From Ophioderma brevispina (lineage: Eukaryota > Echinodermata > Ophiuroidea > Amphilepidida > Ophiodermatidae): 64,000 bases of DNA. The notes beneath the pieces are model-generated. The model was not told the origin of the DNA, searched no databases, and saw only the letters and a list, made by a program, of their open reading frames with translations. Made by a program: the position numbers and the translations under genes. Below are positions 45,606-57,962 of this stretch, piece by piece. The stretch is taken from contig JAMKCH010010141.1 of assembly GCA_023653785.1 (NCBI GenBank), forward strand, positions 1 to 64,000, in the 5' to 3' direction. The first letter of the stretch is position 1. Each line of letters opens with the position of its first letter.

Positions 45606-47002
45606 TTAACACGAATTCCCCTATATAGGCAAGCGGACGACCCTGAGAGAGGCTTATTTTAACAAAAAGCGGCAATATGCCCACAACATCAAAATTTTGT
45701 GTGTATAAAATCGAAATATAGTGTTTGCAAGTTCTTGAAAGTGAAAATCGGCAAATTTTAATTTTGCTCATGTATAGAACTGATTAGGCTAATTTGCATA
45801 CAATATGGCATACGAATTAGGTATGCACGGAATTTGCAAGAAGATAGCTATAACTTAATCAATTAAAGAGCTATCGACTTCGTTTCTTTTTAATAATTTA
45901 GCCAATGAATTTACCAAACTATAATAGTAAGAAACTTACACAATCTCTGTGATATAAGTATGTAACAGTTCGATATTTTCAGATTTTTTACATATATTTT
46001 GTGAGTTTAAGATGCTATTTTTACTTATAAAATTTTATACATACATATATTGTACATTCCTTCTCCATAATAATGTACCTCTAACATTTGTCAGAATGGT
46101 GAGCATTTTGAAGTGTTTTGGGTTGAATTTCGCGGCCGAGAAAAATTGCTTTCAATTTGTTCAGAGTTGCATGAAACCAAAAATCTGCATTTTATTTTTT
46201 AATAAAATTGTCTTTCACATTGGGTGCCCCTTTTGATAGTCCGCAGTGTGGACCCTGAACATTGATGCCTTTTATTTAATCTTATCATTCTCCTCCGCTT
46301 ACCAACTGTTATTTTTATAGCGACACAACCATTGGTTTTACGAATTAATTTTAAAAACGCACTTCTTTCGTTTGTTCCGGCTTCCCCTTTTCCCCCTCTC
46401 CCATAAACATAACCTGAAACTACACAATGATTTTACTTCACTCCAACCGGAAACCTTTTGGCGGAGCGCAATAGAAGCGTCCAACATCCCCAACATATCC
46501 CAAATGTACAAAAGTTCATACCATGCTGTTTGCAATCGGCAAGTCCACTTTGGCCAAACCTCCCACCCAACCACCACAAAAAATCCATTTTGCAAAAAAA
46601 AAAAAAAAAACACTCTTGCCTCAATCCCCCCCTGAAAAATCCTGGCTACGATCCCTAATGCTTCCGTAGGTGTTATGAACAATGTACGTTTCATGATTGC
46701 TTTCAAACACACTTTAATAAAAACAATAGCTAAATCTACTCTCTCTATCTAATTGGGTTTAATTTGACACAAAAATTGTCAATTTGACAACGGAAAAATA
46801 GTTCGCCGGGAAACCACACATTATTGGTCAAAACGACGACACGGAAATGGTTGTCAACAGAATGAACACCGAAACATTATTAGAATCACTCAAAATCCAA
46901 TCAACGAAAAAAAATTGTTTAAAAAAGAATCGGGATAACAACCATCAGTTATCACAACTTAATATTTCCGTGTCCAAATTGAATAGATTTTTATGTCAAA
47001 TT
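45606..47002 (+). repeat. 1.39-kb tandem duplication, copy 2
   Basis: Directly follows copy 1 with the same order of landmarks. Differences are mainly single-base indels and homopolymer length changes. The 124-codon minus-strand frame here (46338-46712) is not intact in copy 1 and has no domain, so it is not taken as a gene. Confidence 0.92.
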
Positions 47003-48895
47003 TAACACTTTGGGAGTTCAAAATCAATCGGGAAATTTGGACCCCAAAACGAAAATATACACAATGCAAATTTGGGAAGTGTGTATCGATTTTTATTTCA
47101 TGAACTAGTGATGCAAAACAGTGAATGTATGTGTCATAAAAAACATGAGAATGCAGCTGCATTGCTTAACAAAGAAGTGCCTAACAGTAGATTTTACTAG
47201 TAGTCCTATTAAAGATTAACGTTTATAGAAGATTTCCAAGTCGTGAAACTGACACTAATTCTAGTTTCAAGTATTTCAATGATGCCTTTACAAATGAAAC
47301 AATTGTCAAAATATTATATCTTCCATGAAGAATGATAGGAAATACTATACCACTGCCAACAACAATACACCAAGCAAAACAAATTGTGAAAGTAACGCGT
47401 ACACACTAAACAAAATGCACCTTAAACCTTTTTTGTCCCCCTCTATAATGGAACGCTCAAGAATGGAACCTTTCCAAAGCGGTTCTTTAAAACTTTGAGA
47501 ACGCGGCCACAAAAGCTTCCTAAGAGTAAGAGGACAAGTTTAGAAACCTCTTTAGCACTTTTTTTTCTTAGACTAAGAGGTGGAAAGGGAGTCAAATCTT
47601 GAAAATGGGGGAAATCTTGTCCGAAAAAGAGAAAGACACATACATGCTCCGGAATTCTTCAGACCGGACGTTTGGCCCGGGCACGGGAACAATAGACTGC
47701 TACAGATCTTAAGGGGCCACCCGATCCTCAGCCCCGACCCCACCACTCCCCCATCAAGACAAGATTTGCTTTTAAATACAACCTTTCTTTTTCTCATTTC
47801 CCCTGTAAACTATTTTGGTTGAACCTATCCTATTGTAATAAGCAATAATATGGCTTATTCACGGTAAAATTGTATCCAGTAATCTGTATATTCACAATTA
47901 TATGCTCGAGTTAAAATGGTTTGTCGATTTAAAGAAATTTTGGAATCAAGTATGTTTTTTTTGTGCTGGCTTTCCGTAATGAACACGAAAATGGTATGCT
48001 GGAATCCGGGTGGTGCAACTAAAATGTCCAAAATTTTTAATTCTTGCTACAAAGTTAACGGCAAACACCAATTTCCTAACGTTCCTATCTGGAGTAAAAT
48101 TGTAAAAACATTGATTTTGTTTCTGGGGCCCATAGTAACGTATCTCATAACCTACTAAATCTATATTTTTAATGCGCTATCATATACATTATAGAAGTAG
48201 CCAGCGATGAATTGGCGATCTATTATCTTAACTGAAATATAAGCATATACAATGCCATATCATCGTGATTGCGAAGGAATAATATAAATAGTCTATATAG
48301 GTCTATATATGTATCAGGTTGTTGGATGGCGATGACGTAATATAAATATGGAAATACTGAATTTCCGTCTAATATTTATTTATATTCAATGTTGTTTTGC
48401 AACACTGTAATCCCTGTGTTCTAGATCTGACCACGTACTAAACACTCTTTTGTCTCACTTTTGATACCTGTCTAAAGCATTTATTCCTGAACATTTAGGT
48501 GTTCAGATGTTTTAGGATTCTAAACACTTTCCTTAACATGTCGTTTATAAATGTGTTTAGATTCTAAGACGGTCGCCATCGCGTGACTTTCATGTTTTAG
48601 ACACAATAACACAAGAAACACTACATGAGTGTAGCTTCTAAATCCCTTTGTGGCACGTTACAGTGTTTTAAAACTGTTAATGCGTTTACGTTAGAATTCT
48701 CATTGCTCTGAGTTAGAATGGAGAAAACGATGCTGGATTTCAATGCTTTATTAGTGCTTATAGGAGCAGTGATCTAAGTAATTAAATACCCTACCCCCAC
48801 CTTTGACAAAAAAGTAGTTTGAGTTTGCTGTTTGTTAACATGTCTAGCGCTTAAAAACTGTGACAAAATCTAAACAATTTAGCCATAGCCACAAA
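47003..48895. other. No gene recognised
   Basis: Overlapping frames at 47573-47822 on both strands sit in a less AT-rich patch but show no family. The remainder is AT-rich. Confidence 0.35.
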
Positions 48896-48900
48896 AGAGG

Positions 48901-49110
48901 TAGACCAGGTCTAACGTTAGACCTGGTCTAAGGCAAAATTAGTCCACCAAAAAGACATTTTCCTTCTACGTTGATTGACATGAGATAAAGTTGATTGATT
49001 GAAATTTGCATTTTACATATTTGAAATTTGATAGTTAAAAGGCAAAATAACTGTCATGTGGACAGAACAAATTTGACTTGACCAGGTCTAACTGAAACCT
49101 GGTCTAACTT
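48901..49110. repeat. TTAGACCTGGTCTAA palindromes (possible MITE)
   Basis: Positions 48901-48930 form a perfect 30-base palindrome made of TAGACCAGGTCTAAC and its complement. Two further, partial copies (ACCAGGTCTAAC, ACCTGGTCTAAC) lie at 49080-49108. The pieces could be the two ends of a short element of about 200 bases. Confidence 0.5.
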
Positions 49111-49437
49111 TTGTGTGCATACCTTACGGGTTTACATGAATGTGTAAAAAAAAGGTCGCTAGAGGCCTAGGGATTTGCTTAATAACTAAACTGTTATTTC
49201 AATATAAATCCGTAGGCCGAAGTGTGTAGATATGGTAAATTATGCTAATACTAGTATTAGCATAATTTTATTGCAGTAAAAGGCATATGCACCAATCTGA
49301 AAAAAAAAACATTTATTACTGAAAATATTGTAGCAATGTCTACGGAAAGGGCATTTAACACGCGTCACATATGACTCTTCACAAATTTTAGGAAAAAACC
49401 CACTCCCGTGCCTCCTCTATGTATGCTGAGGCAACTA

Positions 49438-50510
49438 CCGTTGTCCCCCAAAAAAACGAAAACTTGGTGCAGGCGACATAAGTTTTGAAAAAACAAAGCA
49501 GTGACACTTATCTTTGTTGTAAGTAAGATGGGACTGTTACTAATATTCCTGAAAAGGTCTAAAAGGTAGAGTCAATATTTTTTTAAGATATGACCCCAGA
49601 AATCAAGTAACCTGCAGGACCCATTTTTTTAAAACACAAATGAGGCGCTCAGTAACTACAAATACGGCATTTACGTTTTGCGCCCAGAACCCACCAATAT
49701 GAATCTCTAAGCTAACCCACCATTTCCCCCTTTTTAACAGATAGGTCTGCAACAAATATTAAAAGTAGAAGTTTCCATTGGTAATAACAGCTAAAAACAT
49801 GCGTTGAACACAATTAAAAGGTCGAATTAGAATGTATGATAACAAACTCTTCGTATTGTTGTTCAAATAAGACTGCATTTGATTAGAGCTAATCATTACA
49901 TCATCATTTGTACGGAACAACAAAGAGTTATCTAACCCAAATTAATGACAGAATGAATATACAAAAGTTTAAAAAACAAAAAAACACGCGTTTTTTTTTA
50001 ATTTAAAATGTAACATTATTTTAGTAATAAGCAAGTTGCAATCCAACGCATTTTAGCATTTTTGGTAAAGTGGAGTTTGTCTATGACTTAGTCATGGTTT
50101 ATATCTTCTTGAAACATATTTTATTACCATAATTAATGTTTTTAATAATGTTTGATTATAATCCATATTAAATAGTATTATGTACTGCTGAGTCTTTGAC
50201 CAGTAGAATAGAAGTTGATTCTGACAGAATTTGGGCAAGTAATGTGATGCAATCATATTGTATTTGCCATCTTTTTCTTCATTGCCAGTCTGGGGTTAAA
50301 CAGCTCACCATTTGTAAAATGGGTTCTGCGGGGACTTGATGTTGGGGTCAGATTTGAAAAACTATTGACTCTACCTGTATGAACTTTTCAGGAATATTAG
50401 CTAACAGTCCCATCTACACTACGACAAAGAACTAAGTAGTTCACGTCCTTTGTGTTCAAAACTTATGGCGCCCTGCCACTAGTTGTGCGTTTTTTTTGGG
50501 GGACACACGG
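49438..50510. mobile_element. 1.07-kb element with ~230-bp inverted repeats, TA flanks
   Basis: The left arm (from CCGTTGTCCCCCAAAAAAACG) and the right arm (reverse of CGTTTTTTTTGGGGGACACACGG) align over about 230 bases. Shared words include ATGGGACTGTTA, TAATATTCCTGAAAAG, GGTAGAGTCAATA and TGACCCCA. TA dinucleotides flank the ends at 49436-49437 and 50511-50512, as in Tc1/mariner-type insertions. The 600-base interior is AT-rich with no transposase frame. It is a non-autonomous long-inverted-repeat element; the superfamily is inferred from the TA only. Confidence 0.8.
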
Positions 50511-50512
50511 TA

Positions 50513-51774
50513 TATACCCGCATTTTTTCCAGTCAAAAGATTTGTTTTATTAATAAAATGTATATAATACTATAAATCGAGAACAATTGCACCCTTACAA
50601 TAAATATGTGTGGTTATAAATTAGAATGCCTACATAAGGCAATGGTGACTCCGTGAAATAGGTTTCAGGACAATTTTACACAACTCTGAATGATTTCTTG
50701 GGTTTCATATTGGTGCAACCTAACCCGTGCACCTAACCCGGAGTCTTTTATTACACAATTACTTGATTTACACAAAACCACATTGTTTTTCGGCTTATTC
50801 ATTTAAGACGTCTAGAAGCCAAATATTCAATTAAGTTTTGACAAAAATATTTTTAAATAGATAAGCAAACAAACGAACAAGCACAATTACGTTTTCCTTT
50901 TAATTTGGTCAATTCGTGCGAATTCAATTTACCGCGAAAAAGGCTGAAACCACAGATTTCGACTTAAACTAGGCCCCTTATTACTCGGTGGCTATATTAT
51001 GACATTATTTGGTGTAAAATTGTTTTAGTGCTCGATACAAGTCCTAGCCACCAATATTTTTTGGTAGAAAATTGGATGTGTTCACTGTCACTCCTAAGGT
51101 AGGCCAATTAACGGCATTGAATTACCCCTTTTCCGATACTGTACTGTCCATGGCATGATCTCTAATTCCCCCACCCCACTTGTCCAATTGGTCTGAAGAA
51201 GCCTACCCTTTTGCTTAGTTACTAAATGGTATTTGGTTTCAAGCGAAAAAATCCCAATATTAATTTTACAAAGGTTTCTATGATTTACATACGCACGTTT
51301 CTAGCTCCCATATCAAAACGGAATTAAAATATTGTCATGAATTTTTTTCAGATGGGCATGGAGTAAAGGGGCATTCATCGAAATAAACACTTAATATATA
51401 ACTAGCGGGTCACTCCTGCAGGCAAAGTGGATTTATCTGGATTTGGAATCCGACGGTGATCACATCCTCTCCCTTTGAAAAGTTTTGGGATAAAATTTTA
51501 CTCTTCGAATTTTAAAAAAATATAATCATTTTGGTAAATTATCAAGAGAAATTGGTAGCCAAAAATGGTCTTTGAGATTGTGAAATCCAAGCGTTCAAAT
51601 TTTTGTCTTTAACGTCGACAATTTGGTAATCGGGGGCTCCACTTTCGACGCAATCAACCCCGTGTCTAAAAGGTCTCAACACCTAAAAAAATTAAATCAC
51701 TTTCGACAAAATCCGCCCCCCCCCCCCCAAAAAAATCCTCGATAAATCCTGAGATTATACTACCAGTCAAACCA
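50513..51774. other. No gene recognised
   Basis: AT-rich sequence with a GGTGCA.CCTAACCCG word repeated at 50715-50740. A poly-C run occurs at about 51717-51728. Confidence 0.35.
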
Positions 51775-52325
51775 ATATGAGCTTTAGGCCAAGAAGAAAG
51801 GTTCGTCTCAGTTTTCCGCTCGCAAAGGCGAAAAATCACATTTTTATAGTGGCATTTTCTTTTTTTTTAAGATTTTCAAGAATTTTTTAACTATTTTTTA
51901 AAATTAGTCAAGATAAGAAAAATGGCCACGAAGTAGAGACGAAAAAATAAAAGTCGTCTAAAATGCAATTAAAAGAATTTCACGTACTCGCCTAGCTTTT
52001 GACTAAACAACCCAACGCATAGCGCAAAAAAGACCAAAAAAAAGAGCATGTCTCGGCTTACAGGCCAAAAACCCCTAAGCGCTATTCGTTTTTTTAGTCA
52101 GACAAACAGTATCCGCCACGAGGAAATTCCTTTTTTTTAATTGCATTTTTAGACCTTAGTTTTTTTTTCTTGAACCACCCCCCCCCCCCCAAATAGTTCT
52201 AGAAAACCTTAAAAAAACTTGGGGAAAGAAAACGCGATAAAATGTGATGTTTGGTACCCCTGTGCACTCGGGAAAGCTGAGACAACCTTTTGTTTTTTCT
52301 CGGCCTATAGGGTTTTGAGCTAACA
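51775..52325. mobile_element. 550-bp foldback element
   Basis: The outer ~130 bases are imperfect inverted copies. The left arm reads GAGCTTTAGGCC, GTCTCAGTTTTCC, AATCACATTTTTAT and TTTTAAGATTTTC. The right arm on the reverse reads TAGCTCAAAACCCTATAGGCC, GTCTCAGCTTTCCC, ATCACATTTTATC and TTTTTAAGGTTTTC. No coding. The arms are more diverged than those of the neighbouring long-repeat elements. Confidence 0.7.
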
Positions 52326-55200
52326 GAGGTTGAGATCGACTCTTCTTTTTTTTGCCTTATTTTATCATAAACGATCCAACAATTTTATTATGTAGAGCTT
52401 GTTGTGCCCAGATATGCACACTATAGAGAAAAAACTTGTTTTTTTCATAACAAAATCATTTTTTTACCGATAAAAACCATTTTTTTCGCGGTTCGGCGAA
52501 ATGTTCTCTTCTATTGTGGTCTATATACTTTGCTATGGAATAATGTCATGTGCTAGACAAACCTCTAAAAATAAAATAGTTTTCCTTTATTCCTTAGCTA
52601 CTTGTTTACATTTCAAATCGATAACCTGGGAAAACTACTTTTCCAAATTCGATATGAGATTGTTAGGTTTAAAAACTTTTTCGATTGGAAACCAAGGTTT
52701 CTCCCCAGCTTTCGAATCGAATAACCTCTTGTCAAATGGAAAAAAAAAATGTTTTTTTTGTTTTTTTTAATTCGATAGCACGGCTTTTTGGATGTTTTTT
52801 TTTCAATCTTAAAGCCGCATTTCTCGGTTGAGAAAACAAGTTTTGAAACAAACTCTCAAATTTAGAAACTTGTGTATGCATTGGTACATTCATCGGGTTT
52901 TTCCGCTTTTTTCACCGAAAAGAAACAATGTTTTCTTTTTAACTTCTGCAAAATAGCTGCCATACTCATAGCTCAAAATACAATAAGACAGAACCAAAGA
53001 CTCGCGTATATGATTCCATTCTGTGTTATAATGATTCCGTCGTCCTGAAATAATCCTAATAATTTTATAATCAGTGAGATTTATGGAGCGCCTTTACAAT
53101 GTAGGCAAAGTGCTAAATAGAATCACACACCACTAATAACCTAGGTGTAGCAGACAACATCAGTGGTTGGAACAGTGTTGGCGTCCCAAATATGGCCCTT
53201 GCCTAAATAAGACCACAAAATTTTGATACATTGTTGTCTTTAAATGAAATTTGAATTAATCATAATGTGTCACTATAACAACCCCCATGGTGGGTGGGTA
53301 AAATTTTTGTCTGTGGGGGCCATTTTTGTATAATTTCTGAGGGTTTGGGTAAACTGTGAAATTTTAATTTATATTAACATTAACTAGGCGTGGACTTTTT
53401 TGAAACACAGCCAAATTTTTCGATGTTCTGTAACTCAAAAAATCACCCTTCATCATATGACTTTTCATTTTTGTTGAAGGAGGTATGGTCCTAATCTTCC
53501 CCAAAAATCCATTTTGACATAATCAGTCGCTTTATCGCCGAGAAATTGACGTGTGGTGAGAGGTCATTTTGTACACAAGTCTATGGGGAGTTATTTAGTT
53601 GTGTGAATTCCCTACAGAGATATCATTTGGGAACAAATTTTTCAATCTGGCGACTCCTAATTCGCATCGCCAAATGAAGTCCTATAATATGTTTTCCGCA
53701 GCTGTCTTTTAAAAGTAAGACCTTTAAGTAAATCTTCTTGGAGAAGAAAAGTTTATCATGGAACATGAATAGAGTGCCGTGGGGACAGAGGCGGGCCGAA
53801 ATACTAATTACCGTTGTTTTCGACATCTTTATTTGTGCAACACAGCTAATTGGGTTTCTTTTCTACATTTTTCTTCTTCTTCTTCATTGTGTTAATGGAC
53901 TTGTAGAAATGGCGAGCCGGGTTTTGCCTTTGTCTTATCTGGAATCCGATAAAATTCTAGCAATCTAGATTTTTAATAACTACTGGTCGAAACAATCATA
54001 ACCCGTAGAATTTCTAACACGGTCGTGCTATATATTATATAAGACCCACAAGGAGGTACAAATACCGCAATACCTCCTTTATAATCTCTAAAATCTTCTA
54101 CTAATGGGAAAAATCTGAATTTAAATTAAAATTTTTCTATCTATTACCTTTATATTTCAATGCGTTTTAAACTGATAGAATCCAATTAGAACAAATGTTA
54201 ATGTAAGAAATTATATATATTCCTGGGTTGTTTAATGATAAAATAAGTTTATTTTGTCTACAGCCTTTTTCAAGTGTAAATTTGCATATCCGTGGGTCTC
54301 CTTGGGAAATCCGTAATTACCGTTATTTTTTATAAACTTTCTTTGTTTATTACGTTTTTATTCAAGATTGCGGTGGATGCAATGATTAATTAAAATATTG
54401 AAGAACGTTTCGCAATCAATCACAATTTACAATTATATTGACGATTGGTGAAAATTTGGAAAGACATAATAGAAAATAGAGAGGACTACAAAAGAAATCT
54501 TGCGACAAAGAATACCATTTGTTGGTATTCTGATGAGTGGCGTGAATTGGGTCCTGGTTTATTATATAACGAGCGTGACGATATACGGTTGTACTAGTTA
54601 ACAGCACCAGCCGTGGCTGGTATTTTACTACACAAAATGAGAGAAACAAGGACACGTAAATTGTTTTGCATTTACATGAAAACCGCGCTGTTTCTGGTGC
54701 TCAAATTTGCAGTGTAAACGTGTGAAAACGTTTTTTGTTTGACAAAAAGAGAATGCAAAGGTTATTTATGGTAGCAGAAAATTAACCGAAATCGACAAAC
54801 TTCTTAAAAAAACGTATTTTTTGCATAAAAATACAATTAACAACATTTAGTAACTCAAACTTTGGAAAACTTCTACTTTATGTTTATAGAGTAACACAAT
54901 TATAACATTATCAAAAACCAGCATGTCCGTGCTTTGCTGCATTTACTGTACAGAAGAAACTACCTCTGGAACACCTTTTTATGCAAATGCATTCAAATTA
55001 GGTAAAAAAATTATATTTCTACATATGCAAATTATAATTGCAGATTTTTACGGTGTATGTGCTAGGATGTTGTTTATTAATATTTTAAAAAATTTGATGT
55101 TGTGGGACCATTGCCGCTTTTTTGATTTTTTAACCTCTCGGCCCGCTTCCTAATATTTAAGGGACGCACCATTAGATATCCGGGGCGGGTTAGGATTTTG
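52326..55200. other. No gene recognised
   Basis: The 52380-52860 part is a degenerate repeat related to 39150-39540. A short hairpin AAGGAGGTA...TACCTCCTT lies at 54049-54079. A frame at 53738-53968 encodes a hydrophobic stretch but lacks splice or domain support. Confidence 0.35.
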
Positions 55201-55204
55201 AGAA

Positions 55205-55380
55205 AAAAATTCACCCTTAGAGTGTGGAAAAGAGAAAAAATAATTCACCCTTAGAGTGGAAAAAAAAAATCAACCCTTAGACTTGTGAAAGAAACACAAA
55301 ATCACTCAGAGAGGAGACAAGAAAAAAAAAAAAAAATCACCCGGCCACAGAGGGGACAAAAAAACAATCACCCTTTATCA
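55205..55380. repeat. AAAAAATCACCCTTAGAG minisatellite
   Basis: Five degenerate units of about 35-45 bases, each an A-rich run followed by TCACCCTTAGAGTG(G)-like sequence. Similar in design to 60600-60745. Confidence 0.75.
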
Positions 55381-55466
55381 TTGGTCTTCGGTTATATGCT
55401 AAGTTAATCCCTGTCGGAATCTGCACTCATCATCAAGTGCAAAGTTCTTTTGCAGAGTAATGTACC

Positions 55467-55618
55467 AATTCACTATCGAAGTGTGAACTTTAATAAGCAG
55501 CACCGGGGGATCACCCTACTGTTGGCATATTTCGATCGGGGTTCGGTTCAAAACTGAAACGCGTGACCCGGTAAAACCAGGTAACGATGGAATGACGCAA
55601 ACACTTCGATAGTGAATT
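55467..55618. mobile_element. 152-bp MITE, AATTCACTATCGAAGTGT ends
   Basis: AATTCACTATCGAAGTGT at the left and ACACTTCGATAGTGAATT at the right are an exact 18-base inverted pair. The interior has ACCGGGGG and ACCCGGT words. The outer AATT may be a target duplication. No coding. Confidence 0.85.
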
Positions 55619-55642
55619 ATAATTATGCACTCTATGTATCAT

Positions 55643-55858
55643 TAGCCGTGTTTACACCATCAGGGGTTGCCGCGATTCACCTCTGATGGGCACGAGTCGG
55701 GCTACTTTTAACCTCATTTCAGTGTCAGGGTTGTCCATTGTTTAGCTAGCGCTCATAGCAGGCTATCCTTGTGGACATGAATCGAGGTTAAAAGTATCTC
55801 CGACTCGTGCCCATCAAGAGTGTGAATCGGGGCCCGCTCCTATGGTGTAAACACGCTA
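55643..55858. mobile_element. 216-bp MITE, TAGC(C)GTGTTTACACCAT ends
   Basis: The left end TAGCCGTGTTTACACCAT and the right end ATGGTGTAAACACGCTA are inverted. The pairing continues inwards (GATTCAC, GATGGGCACGAGTCGG, ACTTTTAACCTC) to arms of about 75 bases around a loop with CATTGTTTAGCTAGCG. The spacer to the previous MITE is only about 25 bases. No coding. Confidence 0.85.
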
Positions 55859-57732
55859 TAGTATGGTACAAACACGAACCATGTCCAAAGGTCACTCAAT
55901 GTTAATGGCAGCAGAGTAATTATTTAGGATGGTATTGATGTGTAATCAAGAAATCATTGATCAGTTACATAACATCTTGTAAGATCATGGTGCAAACCAT
56001 GGGACGGTACATGCAAGGGGGTGAAACCATTCAAAACCAGTCGTTCCTTGCTGGGCGCTGACAATTTGAATATTGCCGGAAAATTTATTAGTTTGGTTGC
56101 TTGATACACATACATCATGTCAATTCGATACAAAAATCGCCAAAATATCAGTTGTTGGATGGTTGGGTGCTATTGGGTGGTTAAATTTGGTCTTACCCAT
56201 GGCCAACAAGAATGAAATGACTCATCAGTCGTCTTGATTTAAATAAACCGCCTCATGATCATCCTTTCACCTAAGAGCTCCTAAGCGCGCATTGCATTAT
56301 GAGAAAAAAAGAGTATCTGAGCACAATGACCAGTACACTATTATAGCCTCCCTTTGCCACGGCTCTAACACATACATTAATTTGTAGCACTACCGATTAG
56401 TGTCTCTGCAAAGCCGGCACCCACAGTATGTGGAGCAGCGGAGGCAGCCATTGCTTTCTAGTGTTGGGTACCTCTATGTTTTTTTTGTGGTCGGCAAAAC
56501 ATGCAGACGGTGTATTTCTAAAGATTACGTACTTTGCCTCTCATCTATATAGAACCTCTTTGGGAAAATACATGATAGGTCTTTCTTCTTGTGTTCCAAT
56601 AGTCTTACTGAAGAATACAACAAATGTGATGCTTGAGTGTGTACAGTACCCACTTGTCTGGGTGTTAAAGGGACACAATGGCATTAAAAAATATGCAATA
56701 TAATGATGATTGACACTTAATAAAATCTCTTCCCTCTTTCCAACAATTTAAAACAATTGGGGTGCTTACCATTTGTAAAAAAGAGAACAAACTAACTAAT
56801 ATCTATTCCTTGTAAGCCTCGCTTCTCAACCCAAGATGCTGACATTACTGCCAGCATTTTATCACCTTGAAAAGCATGCAGTCGTCAGCTCACACACCAT
56901 TGTATTGTGTATGTGCTATCCCCCTTTTATACTGACAGATCAGTGTCTTACTATAAAGCCTGCACTACAATGCTTGAACTTCCTGGACTGAAATACTTTG
57001 AAATTGTGTCACACAGGCTGCTAGATACACTATCATTATCAATTCTGGCAGGGATCTCAACACCTTTGATTTTCCATGGCAGAAATTGCCATCTTGTCCA
57101 CAGAACTCTTCTACTGTTTTTCCTGTTTTTACATAAATAAAAACAATCCAATGTTGTCAATTTAATGGAAATGGGTCACAGTAGGGTCTAATTTTATTAT
57201 TTCTGAATATTTTTTCATGCCAGTTGGGTCCATTTAAAGATCGTTTCTCAGACAAGTTTAAGATAATCATATGAAAAAAATACAGTTATTTATCATAAAA
57301 TGTGAGATCTGAAATTTTATCTCCACGCTTCTTATTGGAATTGTATGAAAGTGAAAGCCTAATAAGTGGGTTTCATTTGTAAACACTGAATGAACACAAC
57401 ATGAAACTAATACTATGATTTCCTGTTTTTGATTATGTCCAATGTGTTGTGATACAAAAGTGCTTTGTATTCTCTGCTTTGGAAATATTTTTGGTACTGT
57501 GGTTAAAGGAAAATGTTTCTGTTTCTTTTCAAAATACACTGCACTGTAATTCACCAGTAACAATTTTTTGAACAATTTTGTGGTTTTTTTTACAGTGAAT
57601 GGTTGGAGAGAAAATGAAAAATATCTGTAACTCTTATATGACACCAATGATCATGTGTATTGGACAATTACTAGTGGTAAGACAAGATGTTTGTGGATGA
57701 GGGGGTACAATTTATGTTATTGTCCATCTTAC
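55859..57732. other. No firm gene
   Basis: Several frames of 70-126 codons occur on both strands (56428-56703, 56907-57160, 57267-57647), none with a recognisable domain or convincing splice context. Confidence 0.35.
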
Positions 57733-57773
57733 AAAATGCAGTTGTCCAGCAGTAGGGAGGGTTCCTCACTCAC

Positions 57774-57845
57774 CGTCTTGTCTTTCAAAATGAAGCCCGT
57801 CTCATCGTCCTTCAAAATTGAACCTCTGGCTGGCCATACACCCCA
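57774..57845 (-). CDS. Weak exon candidate before a good donor
   Basis: On the minus strand the frame RGSILKDDETGFILKDKT runs into a consensus donor, GTGAGT, at 57773. The acceptor is uncertain (several AG choices near 57835-57845). If genuine it might belong with the exon-like segment at 63418-63691, which lies upstream on the same strand, but no phase test is possible. It could be chance. Confidence 0.18.
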
Positions 57846-57962
57846 TAGTACAAATTTTCAACATAAATGCTTTACAAAATCCACCCCAGCTTGTAAAAAA
57901 AATATTTTAAAAAAACTGTCGGGTCGCCAGCATAATTTTTACAAGAAATAAACAACATTAAA

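Noticed and set aside
46338..46712. 124-codon minus-strand ORF
   Set aside because: Lies in the tandem duplication and is broken in the sister copy; no domain.
47573..47822. Overlapping ORFs on both strands in a GC-richer patch
   Set aside because: No domain, no consistent splice sites, and both strands are equally open.
57267..57647. 126-codon minus-strand ORF
   Set aside because: AT-rich, Phe/Lys/Thr-biased, with no recognisable motif or splice support.
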